Part shown: positions 42,690-55,241 of the stretch, in pieces
Layout of the letters: every line of letters begins with the position of its first letter
Position numbering within the stretch: position 1 is the stretch's first letter
Origin: an uncultured Desulfovibrio sp.
GTDB taxonomy: Bacteria; Desulfobacterota; Desulfovibrionia; Desulfovibrionales; Desulfovibrionaceae
Direction of reading: 5' to 3'
Assembly: GCA_934546745.1 (NCBI GenBank)
Contig: CAKTDV010000008.1
Location: forward strand, 1-64,000
Length of the DNA: 64,000 bases
Made by a program: the position numbers and the translations under genes
Notes under the pieces: generated by a model
Told to the model about the DNA's origin: nothing
Databases searched by the model: none
Seen by the model: the letters and a program-made list of their open reading frames with translations, nothing else

Positions 42690-43462
42690 CCCTGCCTGCT
42701 GTAGGTTTTCATGAGCGTGTCGCCCGCCATGAGGCGTTCCACGCGGGCGAGATCCTCCGGCGTATCCACGCTGCAGGTACGCTCGCCAGTAGGCACCATG
42801 CGCACCTTTTCGCCGTATTCCAGAATACGCATCATATCCACGGATTCATAGATTTCCAGCGGGCTTTCCTCCATTTCATTGAAACGCAGCAGATAGTCGC
42901 GACGGAAAGGAATGATGCAGACCTGCTTGCGCATGGGCACCCTGTCGGAACCCTTTTTGCGCGAAGGGATGGGCTCGCGTGAAAAGTACAGGGCATTCAT
43001 GTTGCGATCCACGACAACCTTGACCTCGTTGGGGTCTTCGAACTCCTCAACGGTCTCCATCTCCGCCATGAGGTTCACAACATTGATGGAAGGATCCTCC
43101 AGCATGGGGGCAACGGCGGCATCGATCATGGCGGGGGTGATCATGGGCTCGTCTCCCTGCACCATGACCACAATATCGGCCCTGCGGCCCGTCGCCGCCT
43201 CGATTTTCAGAAGCGCCTCGGCGGTACGCGTGGAACAGCGCACATGGTGGTTGCCCGTCATGACACATTCCAGCCCGGCGTCTTCGCAGTAGTTCGCAAT
43301 AATATCGTCGCAGGTCGCCACATAGGTGGCGCTCAGCAGGGAACTCCGCCGTGTTCTGAACGCCACATGCCCCACCATGGGTACACCGTGAATAAGGGCC
43401 AGGGGTTTGCCCGGATAACGGCTGGATCCCATCCGGGCGGGAATAATGGCAATGATATTCAT
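42686..43462 (-). CDS. KdsB-like CMP-sugar (ulosonic acid) cytidylyltransferase
   Basis: A 258-residue nucleotidyltransferase close to 3-deoxy-manno-octulosonate cytidylyltransferase. The N-terminal '[20 protein letters not shown]' is the nucleotide-binding loop. '[10 protein letters not shown]' carries the metal-binding Asp, and '[12 protein letters not shown]' and '[12 protein letters not shown]' are KdsB signatures. However, the usual 'SGTDR' motif is replaced by 'CSTRTAEAL', so the sugar may not be KDO. ATG 43462 has AAAGGA upstream. Confidence 0.82.
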   Translation of the reverse strand: MNIIAIIPARMGSSRYPGKPLALIHGVPMVGHVAFRTRRSSLLSATYVATCDDIIANYCEDAGLECVMTGNHHVRCSTRTAEALLKIEAATGRRADIVVMVQGDEPMITPAMIDAAVAPMLEDPSINVVNLMAEMETVEEFEDPNEVKVVVDRNMNALYFSREPIPSRKKGSDRVPMRKQVCIIPFRRDYLLRFNEMEESPLEIYESVDMMRILEYGEKVRMVPTGERTCSVDTPEDLARVERLMAGDTLMKTYSRQG

Positions 43463-43567
43463 CAGAAATTCCTTTATGGTCTGAATCTTCCCTTTCAGAG
43501 GGAAAAGATGTTCCTGGCAGGACGGCAACGCCGCGCCGGTACATACGGGAACCACGCCCGCCGCCCG

Positions 43568-44482
43568 TCAGTCGTCCGTGGCGACAAGATAGCCGCCTTC
43601 GCTCTGCAGCTCGGGATGCGCGGCCTTATGGGCCTCCTCCATGACACGCAGAATGCCCTGTCCAAGATCCACCGTCAGCGGCGGCACAAGCTTGCGGCCG
43701 ATCTTGGGCATAAAGGAGTAGGGCGTGATCTGGTAATGGCCGCTGTTGGGATCATTCTGGTAGCTGACCTCCAGATCCCTGCCGAGCATTTCGCCGATCA
43801 TCCTGAACAGATCACCCACGCGCATGGGCTGATTGCCGGAAATAATGATGTTCTGATTCTCAAATTCCGGATCGAGCACCATCAGGGTCGCGGTGCTGGC
43901 ATCATCCACATGCACATATTCTCGCAGGGCTGTGGGCGCGCCGTAATAGGTGATGCGGCCAGTGGACAGCGCCTCATGCACGAAACGGTGAATGGCGTTG
44001 CGCCTGTCCGCCCTTGGCCCGTACAGCGAACCGTAGCGCAGGATCGTATAGGGCAGACGGTGCATGGCCTGATAGTTCTCAATATAGATTTCACAGGCCT
44101 GCTTGCTGCACCGGTAGAAACCGCCGGACTTGCCGTAGACATAGAGCGAGCTGGCGAACACATAGCGTTTGACACCCGCCTGGCGGCAGGCTTCCAGCGC
44201 CATGACATTGCCCACCACGTTAAGACGCGCCGTGTCCACCGGACGGTTATTCGCCTCGCCGATATCGGCAATCCCGGCATAGTTGAACACCATGTCCGCG
44301 CCGTCCACCGCGCGGCGCACGGTGTCCTCATCCAGGATGCTGCCCCGCAGCATCGTCTGATCAGGGCGCAGCCACGGCGAAGGCTGGACGTCCACAATGG
44401 TGACACCGTGTCCCGCCTCGGACAGCTTGTCGCAGATATGCGACCCCAGAAAACCGGATCCGCCGAAAACTGTAATCTTCAC
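43568..44482 (-). CDS. NAD-dependent sugar epimerase/dehydratase (extended SDR)
   Basis: A 304-residue Rossmann-fold enzyme. 'ITVFGGSGFLGSHICDKLSEAG' holds the GxxGxxG NAD-binding motif. The catalytic triad is likely the Ser in 'VFASSLYVYG' and the Tyr/Lys of 'YRCSKQACE'. 'ILRYGSLYGPRAD' and 'REYVHVDDAS' are typical of UDP-sugar epimerases. It acts on an unknown (nucleotide) sugar in the same operon as the cytidylyltransferase. The aldolase gene ends 21 bases upstream. Confidence 0.87.
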   Translation of the reverse strand: MKITVFGGSGFLGSHICDKLSEAGHGVTIVDVQPSPWLRPDQTMLRGSILDEDTVRRAVDGADMVFNYAGIADIGEANNRPVDTARLNVVGNVMALEACRQAGVKRYVFASSLYVYGKSGGFYRCSKQACEIYIENYQAMHRLPYTILRYGSLYGPRADRRNAIHRFVHEALSTGRITYYGAPTALREYVHVDDASTATLMVLDPEFENQNIIISGNQPMRVGDLFRMIGEMLGRDLEVSYQNDPNSGHYQITPYSFMPKIGRKLVPPLTVDLGQGILRVMEEAHKAAHPELQSEGGYLVATDD

Positions 44483-44503
44483 AGAAGCCTCCTTTGCGGC
44501 GGA

Positions 44504-45286
44504 CTAACGCGGGCGCTCCGCGCCGCGCCAGAGAAAGACGGCGTCAATGCCGTAGGCGATGAAACGGCTGCCCGCCGCAATCTGCCGTTGCAGCTCCGCC
44601 GGATCCGGCTGCACAATATGCAGGCCCATAAGCGGCCTGTGGCGTTTGCAGGCCGCGTGAATGCGCTCCAGGGCGGCCTTGAAATCCGGGTGATCAAACT
44701 GTCCCGTCAGTCCCATGGAGCCGGAAAGATCATAGGGTCCCACCATAATGGCATCCAGACGCGGATGGGAAAGAATGGCGTCAAGATTTTCCACGGCCCG
44801 GATATGCTCGATCTGCGCCACAAAAAACAATTCCGGGGCGCGCCGCGTCATATAGGCGTCAAAATCCCTGCCGAAGGCATTGGCGCGACAGTAGCCCACG
44901 CCGCGATTCTCACGCAAGGGAGCGCCGTGGGCACGGCCATCGTCATGGCCAGGGTAGACCGCCCAGCTGATGGCCTGATCCAGCTGTTCCCGCGTTTCGA
45001 TCATGGGAAACACCAGCCCCTGGGCCCCGGCTTCCAGCGCCGCCTTGACAGACGTTTTGGACGCCGCGGGCAGACGCGCAAAAGGGGCCGCGCCACCGCA
45101 CTCAATGGCACGGAAAATATCAGGCAGACCGGTACGCCCGAACGATCCGTGCTCCATATCCACCGCAACCCAGTCGTAGCCCGCGCGGGCCATCAGTTCC
45201 GCCACATCGGGGGAGGGCAATTGCAGCCAGGTGCCTACCGTGGCCTTGTCCGCCGCCAGGGCGGCGCGAATGTCATGGATGGTCAT
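44504..45286 (-). CDS. HpcH/HpaI-family 2-keto-3-deoxy-acid aldolase
   Basis: A 260-residue class II aldolase of the HpcH/HpaI/GarL family. 'GTWLQLPSPDVAELMARAGYDWVAVDMEHG' is the family start, 'GLVFPMIETREQL' and 'QIEHIRAVENL' provide metal-binding Glu/Asp, and 'IMVGPYDLSGSMG' is the conserved substrate loop. These enzymes make or cleave 2-keto-3-deoxy sugar acids using pyruvate and an aldehyde. Its place beside a KdsB-like enzyme suggests a biosynthetic role. ATG 45286 is preceded by a weak AAGG. Confidence 0.85.
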   Translation of the reverse strand: MTIHDIRAALAADKATVGTWLQLPSPDVAELMARAGYDWVAVDMEHGSFGRTGLPDIFRAIECGGAAPFARLPAASKTSVKAALEAGAQGLVFPMIETREQLDQAISWAVYPGHDDGRAHGAPLRENRGVGYCRANAFGRDFDAYMTRRAPELFFVAQIEHIRAVENLDAILSHPRLDAIMVGPYDLSGSMGLTGQFDHPDFKAALERIHAACKRHRPLMGLHIVQPDPAELQRQIAAGSRFIAYGIDAVFLWRGAERPR

Positions 45287-45380
45287 AAGGAAAACGGCTT
45301 GCCGCCGCGGGGTTGAAGGTACGCGACATGCCAGCACTATAGCCATTGCGTTCCAGACACGCAACACATGCGCGCCGCCG

Positions 45381-46328
45381 CTAGGCCCTCACATTTTTGT
45401 GCCACATGACAAAAAAGACAGAGAGGACGATGAGGGCGCATGCGCCCGCCATCATGGCATTGACCGGTTCCCCCGCCAGCTGCCAGCCCAGCAGCACGCC
45501 CACGACCGGGACAACGTATTCATAGGAAACGGCGACGGCAATGGAAACGCGCTCCAGCAGCCAGAAATAGCAGTAGTAGGCGAAAATCCCGCCGCCGATG
45601 CTCATCCAGAGAAACGCGAGAACAGAACGCGCCTGCAACAATTCCCAATGGGTCAGCGAGGCTTCTCCCCAGAGCAGACCGGCAACAACGCATTCAAGCC
45701 CGCCGACAAGCAGCAGCAGGCTGCAGGATTGCAGGCCCGACAATGGCGAGGTATGCGGAAAACGGCGGGAAAGCAGGGAACCGGCGACCCAGCCCCAGGT
45801 AGCGAACAGAATCCAGCACATCCCGGCCAGAGGCAGGCCGCCTTCTCCCGGCGCAAGCGGGCCTCCGAGCTCCATCCGCGCGGCTTCCTGCCCCATCTCC
45901 AGCATCACAAGACCGGCGAAACTGCCCACAAGACCAAGCCACTGCATCAGGCAGGGCCGCCGCTCCCCGGCAAACAGCCAGCCGGCCAGCAGCATGGAAA
46001 ACGGCGTGGAACCGGTGATCAAGGCCGCGGCGCAGGCGGAAACCCCGAGCTGCTGCCCCTTGGCAAGAAAACCGGATCCCATAAGCACCATAAAGACAGC
46101 CAGCCACACGGCATGGAGGCAATCGCCCCGCGAAGGCCGCTTCCAGCGCCCTGTCGCCAGCAGAAACAACGCCAGCAAGCCGCCGGCCACAAGCATACGG
46201 CAGCCAACCAGCAGGAAGGGGCCGAGAGCCGCAAGACACCATTTTATGGCGACATACGTGGAACCCCATGAAATATAGAGTAAAAACAAGTGAAAAAAGA
46301 CATGGAAAAAAGAAGGGGCGGCAACCAT
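45381..46328 (-). CDS. EamA/DMT-family transporter
   Basis: A 315-residue inner-membrane protein with about ten hydrophobic helices in two EamA halves. 'ISWGSTYVAIKWCLAALGPFLLVGCRML' is the classic first-half start, and 'YEYVVPVVGVLLGWQLAGEP' closes the second half. DMT proteins export metabolites. ATG 46328 is 8 bases after GGAG and is preferred to ATG 46334, only 3 bases away. It ends 94 bases before the aldolase gene. Confidence 0.88.
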   Translation of the reverse strand: MVAAPSFFHVFFHLFLLYISWGSTYVAIKWCLAALGPFLLVGCRMLVAGGLLALFLLATGRWKRPSRGDCLHAVWLAVFMVLMGSGFLAKGQQLGVSACAAALITGSTPFSMLLAGWLFAGERRPCLMQWLGLVGSFAGLVMLEMGQEAARMELGGPLAPGEGGLPLAGMCWILFATWGWVAGSLLSRRFPHTSPLSGLQSCSLLLLVGGLECVVAGLLWGEASLTHWELLQARSVLAFLWMSIGGGIFAYYCYFWLLERVSIAVAVSYEYVVPVVGVLLGWQLAGEPVNAMMAGACALIVLSVFFVMWHKNVRA

Positions 46329-46485
46329 AAACATTTCTCCCTGGGAAAAGAACGCGTCCGCGCCGGCAAGCCACGTCACGGAGGGGCAGGTTGTCCGGCC
46401 CGGAACCGTACAGAAAAGGCATGCGGCGCGGCATTGCAGAACCCTATAGAAAGGGGGCGGGGCGCTGTCAACCACCTCTTCTCAC

Positions 46486-46514
46486 TTGGCAGGCGCAAGG
46501 CATCGTGCTATTTT
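46486..46514 (+). promoter_or_regulatory. Promoter of fur
   Basis: TTGGCA (46486-46491), a 17-base spacer and TATTTT (46509-46514), about 70 bases before the fur start. No clear Fur-box palindrome overlaps it. Confidence 0.55.
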
Positions 46515-46584
46515 TGACATGCTTCGCGGCATCGCGCCCGTGCGCGGTACAACGATCGCCTCATCTTCTCCAGGGAGGAGCACC

Positions 46585-47058
46585 ATGAAAAACGATGCCG
46601 ACACCGCAACACTGTCCTCCGTCCGTGCCTTTCTTGATTTCATGGGTCGCAAGGGACTGAATACAACGGCGCAGCGCAAGGCCATTGCCGAGGCTTTTTT
46701 CGATTTTCCCGGACATCATTCCCTTGAGGAATTCTATCTGCATATACAGAAAAAAGACCCCAGCATCGGGCAAACGACCGTTTACCGCACGCTCAAACTT
46801 CTCTGCGATGCCGGACTCGCCACCGAAACCCACTTCAGCGATGGCATTGCCCGTTACGAGGTCGCCCATCCCGACAGCCATCATGATCACATGGTCTGTC
46901 TCGCCTGCGGCAAAATCGTGGAAATCTGTGACGAACGCATTGAAAAATTGCAGAAGGACATTGCCTCGGCGCACGGTTTCGTGCTGAGCGGGCACGTACA
47001 CAATCTCTACGGTATCTGCCCGGCATGCCGCGCCCATCGCGACACGCACCACACCTAG
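46585..47058 (+). CDS. fur: Fur-family metalloregulator
   Basis: A 157-residue regulator. The winged helix ('LNTTAQRKAIAEAFFDFPGHHS', 'SIGQTTVYRTLKLLCDAGLA') is followed by the metal-binding dimerisation domain: 'HPDSHHDHMVCLACGKIVEI' with its His cluster and first CxxC, and 'GICPACRAH' with the second CxxC that binds structural zinc. Length and motifs fit Fur or its close relative PerR. The His-rich 'HHDHMVC' and the FeoB-associated gene next door favour iron control. AGGGAGGAG lies just before ATG 46585. Confidence 0.87.
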   Translation: MKNDADTATLSSVRAFLDFMGRKGLNTTAQRKAIAEAFFDFPGHHSLEEFYLHIQKKDPSIGQTTVYRTLKLLCDAGLATETHFSDGIARYEVAHPDSHHDHMVCLACGKIVEICDERIEKLQKDIASAHGFVLSGHVHNLYGICPACRAHRDTHHT

Positions 47059-47066
47059 CGGACTGT

Positions 47067-47126
47067 CGCTTTTGAGATTTTCCAATTTCAAAAGCGACGC
47101 CACCCGCGTATGCCGCAAAAAGCGGG
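47067..47126. repeat. Intergenic palindromic element, copy 3, after fur
   Basis: CGCTTTTG (47067-47074) / CAAAAGCG (47089-47096), then ACGCCACCCGCG, then a second small stem CCGC-AAAAA-GCGG (47113-47125). It begins 9 bases after the fur stop and could serve as its 3' end. It is nearly identical to the stem and tail at 37619-37660. Confidence 0.65.
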
Positions 47127-47174
47127 AGCGTCTTTTCCAGCAGCTGCGGTGCGCGGAAATCGTCAATAAAGAAT

Positions 47175-47203
47175 TTGACATTCTTTTTTTATTTTACTAA
47201 CGA
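47175..47203 (+). promoter_or_regulatory. Candidate promoter of the FeoB-associated gene
   Basis: A perfect TTGACA (47175-47180) in A+T-rich DNA, with TAACGA 17 bases downstream as the best-placed but weak -10 box. The start codon is about 50 bases further on. Confidence 0.35.
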
Positions 47204-47254
47204 GTGAAAAAGAAGATCGCTTCTTAAAATGAACTCCCATCAGAGAGGTTTCCC

Positions 47255-47446
47255 ATGAGCATGGATACCCTTGTCATTGCGCTGTGTCTCGCTGTCGCCG
47301 TATTTTTTATCGGAAACAAGGTATACCGGACGCTTAAAGGCACCGGAGGATGCTCCTGCGGCTGCGGCTGTTCCAAATCCCCCGCCGCTCCCCGTCCCGC
47401 CAGCGGCGATGCCCCCTGCTGCTGCAACGGTACCCGCCAGAAGTAG
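47255..47446 (+). CDS. FeoB-associated Cys-rich membrane protein
   Basis: A 63-residue protein with one membrane helix (TLVIALCLAVAVFFIGNKVY), then a cytoplasmic tail with two cysteine clusters, 'GGCSCGCGCSK' and 'APCCCNGT'. This is the pattern of the small peptides often encoded next to feoB ferrous-iron transporters. No feoAB genes are in the window, but fur is 196 bases upstream. AGAGAGG precedes ATG 47255. A role in iron delivery or sensing is inferred from the family. Confidence 0.8.
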   Translation: MSMDTLVIALCLAVAVFFIGNKVYRTLKGTGGCSCGCGCSKSPAAPRPASGDAPCCCNGTRQK

Positions 47447-47497
47447 CCTCCGCCGTACCCGGCCATTCCAGAAAACCGTTGGCCTCCATCAAACAAC

Positions 47498-47527
47498 AAG
47501 GCCGGAAATCTTTCGATTTCCGGCCTT
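47498..47527. terminator. Bidirectional rho-independent terminator
   Basis: A 13-bp perfect stem AAGGCCGGAAATC / GATTTCCGGCCTT around a TTTC loop. On the plus strand it is followed by GCATTTTTT and ends the Cys-rich gene. On the minus strand it lies 24 bases after the atpC stop. It thus probably serves both converging units. Confidence 0.85.
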
Positions 47528-47550
47528 GCATTTTTTGTGGTGGAACGCCC

Positions 47551-47952
47551 TTAACGCATGTTGGCGATTTGCAGGCGCATCACAGCTCTATGCAGAGCAG
47601 CCTCGGCTCTGGCGTGGTCGACGTTTTCACCGTCCTCGGCAAGACGTTTTTCCGCGCGTTCCTGGGCGGCCTTGGCCCGGGCGGTATCAATATCCTCCGC
47701 CATTTCGGCGGATTCAGCCAGAACAGTCAGCACCTTGTTGTTCACATCGGCAAAACCACCGGAAATGAACACATACGTCGGCGCGCCGTTCCGCGTATAC
47801 CGCAGGCAGCCGGTCTTGAGGGCGGAAAGGAGCGAGACGTGATGCGGCAGCACGCCGAACTCGCCCATGACACCGGGGCAGACCGTCATATCTACCTCAG
47901 CGCTGACCACCGTCTTGTCGGGCGTGACCACTTCCAATTGCAGCGTGCTCAT
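47551..47952 (-). CDS. atpC: ATP synthase F1 epsilon subunit
   Basis: A 133-residue central-stalk subunit. The beta-sandwich start 'LQLEVVTPDKTVVSAEVDMTVCPGVMGEFGVLPHH' is diagnostic, and the C-terminal helical hairpin is 'IDTARAKAAQERAEKRLAE...ALHRAVMRLQIANM'. It is the last gene of the minus-strand atp operon, 9 bases after atpD. Confidence 0.97.
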   Translation of the reverse strand: MSTLQLEVVTPDKTVVSAEVDMTVCPGVMGEFGVLPHHVSLLSALKTGCLRYTRNGAPTYVFISGGFADVNNKVLTVLAESAEMAEDIDTARAKAAQERAEKRLAEDGENVDHARAEAALHRAVMRLQIANMR

Positions 47953-47961
47953 GGGCGCTCC

Positions 47962-50279
<2,318 letters not shown>

Positions 50280-50294
50280 ACGCAACTCCCGGCG

Positions 50295-51803
<1,509 letters not shown>

Positions 51804-51806
51804 GTG

Positions 51807-52358
51807 CTATTCACCCCTCTTGAATGTCTCCCGAAGGATCGCCAACTGCGCGCGCAGACTTGCGTCCAGCACCCTGTCGCCAACCTTGAGCACCACTCCT
51901 CCAAGGATGGATGCGTCAACGTCGAAGGTCAGCTCGATGCCGGCTCCGGCTTTTTCCTCCAGCGCGGCCTTCAGCTGGCCGCGCTTCGCATCAGTCAGTT
52001 CCACGGCGGTGGTGAGGTTGCCGCGGATAATGCCTTTGGCCTCGTCCAGAAGCTTGCGGAAGCAGGCGACAATCTCGCCCAGGCAGGCGAGGCGCTCTTT
52101 GTCGGCCAGCAAGAAACAAAAGTTTCGGACGGTGGAATCGGCATTAATTTTTTTGAAAAGGGCCTGAAGGACCTTCTTTTTCTCTTCACCGCTGATAACA
52201 GGGCTTTTCAGCGCCTGCTCCAGCTTGGCCGAGGATTCAAGCAGGCTCCCGATGGCGAACAGATTATCGCCGTACCGGTTCAGCACCTTGGCGCCGCCGG
52301 CCTGACCCAGCGAAAATAGCGCGTGTGCATACCTGCGGGCAACTATGGCGTCGGTCAA
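51807..52358 (-). CDS. atpH: ATP synthase delta subunit
   Basis: A 183-residue peripheral-stalk subunit. 'IVARRYAHALFSLGQ' is the conserved N-terminus, and the C-terminal 'IELTFDVDASILGGVVLKVGDRVLDASLRAQLAIL' matches the OSCP/delta signature. Its start overlaps the atpF stop (ATGA). Confidence 0.96.
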   Translation of the reverse strand: MTDAIVARRYAHALFSLGQAGGAKVLNRYGDNLFAIGSLLESSAKLEQALKSPVISGEEKKKVLQALFKKINADSTVRNFCFLLADKERLACLGEIVACFRKLLDEAKGIIRGNLTTAVELTDAKRGQLKAALEEKAGAGIELTFDVDASILGGVVLKVGDRVLDASLRAQLAILRETFKRGE

Positions 52359-52948
52359 TGGAGCACCACCTTGTTAAGGGATTTGTCGATGAGAGCCTCC
52401 TGCTCGGCGGAACCGAGCTTCCCGGCCAGGGCCTTTTCAGTGGCGGCCACAATTTCGTCGGCGATAACCGCGCGCACTTCGGCAATGACGGCGCGGCCTT
52501 CATTTTCCGCCGACCGGCGCGCCTGTTCCACAATCTGCGCCGCATGCGCACGGGCTTCGTCAATGATGGACCGCTTCAGGTTTTCGGCCTGTTCGCGGCT
52601 CTCATCAAGAATAGCCCGGCGTTCCGCCTCCAGGTTGCGGATGCGCTGCTCGACCTTGTCCAGTTCCTCACGGGCGTTCTTGCGGCGGGCATCCAGATTG
52701 TCCAGCTCACTGGAAATGCCTTCGCGGCGATTGCGGAAGAACTGTTTGGCCTTGCCGCCAATAAAGTACCACAGGATACCGGCGAACAGCACGAAATTGA
52801 GCACACGCCAGCCGAAATCGTCCCAGCGGGGCCCATGCCCTTCCGCGGCCCATGCGGCCGAAGCGCTCAGGAGCGCAACGGCAACGACAGGCGCGACGGC
52901 AGCGGCCGTACGCGCAAAGCGTGAGATGGCGTATTTTTTCCGGTTCAA
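52355..52948 (-). CDS. atpF: ATP synthase F0 b subunit (second b-type)
   Basis: A 197-residue stator subunit with a cleavable-looking N-terminal hydrophobic segment (TAAAVAPVVAVALLSASAAWA) and a second membrane helix (WRVLNFVLFAGILWYFIGG) followed by a long charged coiled coil. The extra N-terminal segment is common in the delta-proteobacterial b subunits. No ATG fits; translation most likely starts at TTG 52948, 6 bases after AGGGGG. It lies between the b' subunit gene and atpH. Confidence 0.9.
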   Translation of the reverse strand: MNRKKYAISRFARTAAAVAPVVAVALLSASAAWAAEGHGPRWDDFGWRVLNFVLFAGILWYFIGGKAKQFFRNRREGISSELDNLDARRKNAREELDKVEQRIRNLEAERRAILDESREQAENLKRSIIDEARAHAAQIVEQARRSAENEGRAVIAEVRAVIADEIVAATEKALAGKLGSAEQEALIDKSLNKVVLH

Positions 52949-53048
52949 AGCCCACCCCCTCTTTGGGTCACTCACAAACGGGCATACAGGCCCGTATCCC
53001 CTAACCAGTTCGCGCGCCGGCAGGGCGGGCGCGAGACGCCGCGTACCG

Positions 53049-53465
53049 CTAGCCCAGAACGCGGGCAACGGCCTTGTCGGCAAATTCATCAATCCTGCCA
53101 CGCAGCTGGGACATGGCGGCATCGGCTTCGCTCCGCAGCGATTCGCGGGCCTGGGCCATGATCGTCTGGGCTTCCTGCTGGGCGGCGCTCACAAGCGCGG
53201 CCTGCTCGGCAGTGCCCGCCGCGCGTCCCTCGGCACGATTTCTGCCGGCTTCCTGACGCGCGCCCTGCAGCTGTTCCTCATACTCGGCAAGACGCCTGGC
53301 GGCCTGCTCCTCAAAAGAGGCGGCCTCGGAGCCCATGCCGTCCATAACGGACTTGCGCTGGCGGATAATATTCCGGATTGGGCGAATGAGCAGCACGTTC
53401 AGAAGAATGAGCGCCACAAAAAAATTCACCAACTGGAAAAGCATGGTGATGTTGAGATCCAGCAT
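53049..53465 (-). CDS. atpF': ATP synthase F0 b' subunit
   Basis: A 138-residue stator subunit with one N-terminal membrane helix ('MLFQLVNFFVALILLNVLLIRPI') and a coiled coil ending 'RGRIDEFADKAVARVLG'. This is the b'-type partner that pairs with atpF; having both is typical of Desulfovibrio-like operons in which a, c and I subunit genes lie elsewhere. GGAGGAGG precedes ATG 53465. It is the first gene of this atp operon. Confidence 0.93.
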   Translation of the reverse strand: MLDLNITMLFQLVNFFVALILLNVLLIRPIRNIIRQRKSVMDGMGSEAASFEEQAARRLAEYEEQLQGARQEAGRNRAEGRAAGTAEQAALVSAAQQEAQTIMAQARESLRSEADAAMSQLRGRIDEFADKAVARVLG

Positions 53466-53513
53466 TCCCGCCCTCCTCCTGTAAAAAGGCAAAATGTTGT
53501 AAAAAGCATCCGA

Positions 53514-53542
53514 ACCGTAGCCCGAAGAAGAGATTCTGTCAA
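53514..53542 (-). promoter_or_regulatory. Candidate promoter of the atp operon
   Basis: On the minus strand TTGACA (53542-53537), a 17-base spacer and TACGGT (53519-53514), about 48 bases before the b' gene. An A/T-rich stretch (53575-53640) lies upstream and may act as an UP element. Confidence 0.5.
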
Positions 53543-53738
53543 AGGGTCTGTGACAAATTTCCCAACGTTTTTCCGCAAAAATGAAGCAAAAAAAAATTTT
53601 TTCAAATAAATTCAGCTACAAAGAAAAAAATAAAAAAGTCCGCCTTTCTTCGCCAGGGAAAAACGGGCGCGAATGCAGCACGCCGGAAAGGGGACGCGTC
53701 CGACTCACCCCTGCGGCACGGAAGTGGTAAAAGTGTCT

Positions 53739-53767
53739 TTGAGTTGCGGCGATATTTCTGTTACGCT
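53739..53767 (+). promoter_or_regulatory. Candidate promoter of the pyrH-frr operon
   Basis: TTGAGT (53739-53744), a 17-base spacer and TACGCT (53762-53767), leaving a leader of about 110 bases before pyrH. The -10 hexamer is the same as that of dinJ in this window. Moderate match. Confidence 0.4.
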
Positions 53768-53882
53768 TCTCCCGTCGCGCGCTTCCGGCGCGCCGTCCGC
53801 AACGACCTGCCGCACCGGCGGCGCGTCCACTGCGGCCTCCGTTCCGGCGGATGCGCCGCGCAGACCTGGGAGGGGTACAGTC

Positions 53883-54596
53883 ATGGCGGAACTGAAATAC
53901 AGGCGCGTGCTGCTCAAACTGAGCGGCGAGGCTCTGGCGGGGGAACTCAAAACGGGCATCAATCCCGATACCGTTGCCGCAATCTGCACAGAAATCGGCG
54001 GCCTGCTTGATCTGGGCGTCCAGCTTGCCCTCGTCATCGGCGGTGGCAACATCTTTCGCGGCCTTTCCGGATCGGCCAAGGGCATGGAACGCTCCTCGGC
54101 CGACTACATGGGGATGCTGGCCACGGTTCTCAACGCGCTGGCCGTACAGGACATGCTGGAAAAACAGGGATACCCCACGCGCGTCCTGTCCGCCATCACC
54201 ATGCGGGAAGTCTGCGAACCCTTCATCCGGCGGCGCGCCCTGCGCCATCTGGAAAAAGGACGCGTCGTCATCTGTGCGGCGGGCACCGGCAATCCCTATT
54301 TCACCACGGACACCACGGCGGCCCTGCGCGGTATGGAGCTGCAATGCGACGCCGTCATCAAGGCGACCAAAGTCGACGGCATCTATGACAAGGATCCCGC
54401 CGTCCATGCCGACGCCGTCAGATATGACAGCCTGACCTATGATGAAAGCCTGAACCGCCGTATCGGCGTCATGGACGCCGCGGCCTTCGCGCTCATGCGC
54501 GACAACAACGTGCCCATCATTGTGTGCCGCATGTCCGGCGGCTATATCCGCCGCGTGCTTCTGGGCGAAGCCGTCGGCACCATTGTTCACAAATAG
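53883..54596 (+). CDS. pyrH: UMP kinase
   Basis: A 237-residue hexameric amino-acid-kinase-fold enzyme that makes UDP from UMP. '[13 protein letters not shown]', '[11 protein letters not shown]', '[17 protein letters not shown]' and '[20 protein letters not shown]' are all family-specific. ATG 53883 follows GGGAGGGG-type sequence; an in-frame extension upstream has no ribosome site. It heads the chain pyrH-frr-uppS-cdsA. Confidence 0.97.
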   Translation: MAELKYRRVLLKLSGEALAGELKTGINPDTVAAICTEIGGLLDLGVQLALVIGGGNIFRGLSGSAKGMERSSADYMGMLATVLNALAVQDMLEKQGYPTRVLSAITMREVCEPFIRRRALRHLEKGRVVICAAGTGNPYFTTDTTAALRGMELQCDAVIKATKVDGIYDKDPAVHADAVRYDSLTYDESLNRRIGVMDAAAFALMRDNNVPIIVCRMSGGYIRRVLLGEAVGTIVHK

Positions 54597-54622
54597 CAAC
54601 CGCGAACCCCAAGGAGCCCCGC

Positions 54623-55183
54623 ATGGATATTGACGGCATTCTCCTCGATACCGAAGAACGCATGGAAAAGGCGCTGGCATCGCTGGAGCGCGAATTTGCC
54701 AAACTGCGCACCGGCCGTGCCACAACGGCCCTTGTGGACGGCATCAAGGCCGACTACTACGGGACGCCGACGCCGATTTCGCAGATGGCCTCCGTGGCCG
54801 TGCCCGACAGCCGGACCATTACCATCCAGCCCTGGGACAAGGGCGGCATCAGCGTTGTGGAAAAGGCCATTCTCAAGTCCGATCTGGGTCTGACCCCCAT
54901 CAACGACGGCCGTCTGATCCGCATTGCCATTCCGCCGCTGACCGAGGAGCGCCGCAAGGAGCTTGTCAAAGTCTCGCACAAGTACGGCGAAGAGGCCAAA
55001 ATCGCCATCCGCAATGTGCGCCGCGATGCCAACGACAGCCTGAAAAAGCTGGAAAAAGACAAAAGCATCACCGAGGACGAACAGAAAAAGGCCGAAGCCG
55101 ACGTACAGAAGCTGACGGACAGATTCGTTGCCGAAACGGACAAAAAATGCGCGGCCAAAGAAAAAGAAATCATGGATATCTAA
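54623..55183 (+). CDS. frr: Ribosome-recycling factor
   Basis: A 186-residue protein that splits post-termination ribosomes with EF-G. '[24 protein letters not shown]' and '[41 protein letters not shown]' are canonical. AAGGAG precedes ATG 54623. It sits 26 bases after pyrH as in most bacteria. Confidence 0.98.
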   Translation: MDIDGILLDTEERMEKALASLEREFAKLRTGRATTALVDGIKADYYGTPTPISQMASVAVPDSRTITIQPWDKGGISVVEKAILKSDLGLTPINDGRLIRIAIPPLTEERRKELVKVSHKYGEEAKIAIRNVRRDANDSLKKLEKDKSITEDEQKKAEADVQKLTDRFVAETDKKCAAKEKEIMDI

Positions 55184-55192
55184 CATCGCCGC

Positions 55193-55225
55193 GCGGGGCG
55201 CGGCCTCACACAGGCCGCGCCCCGC
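55193..55225 (+). terminator. GC-rich hairpin between frr and uppS
   Basis: A 14-bp perfect stem GCGGGGCGCGGCCT / AGGCCGCGCCCCGC with a CACAC loop, starting 10 bases after frr and ending 16 bases before the uppS start codon. There is no T run, so it is more likely an mRNA processing, stability or attenuation element than a full terminator; it may also limit access to the uppS ribosome site. Confidence 0.55.
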
Positions 55226-55241
55226 ATGCGCATGGGGCCGT

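Noticed and set aside
43244..45316. A 690-codon plus-strand frame opposite the epimerase and aldolase genes
   Set aside because: Mirror-frame shadow of conserved enzymes; composition is typical of translated antisense GC-rich DNA.
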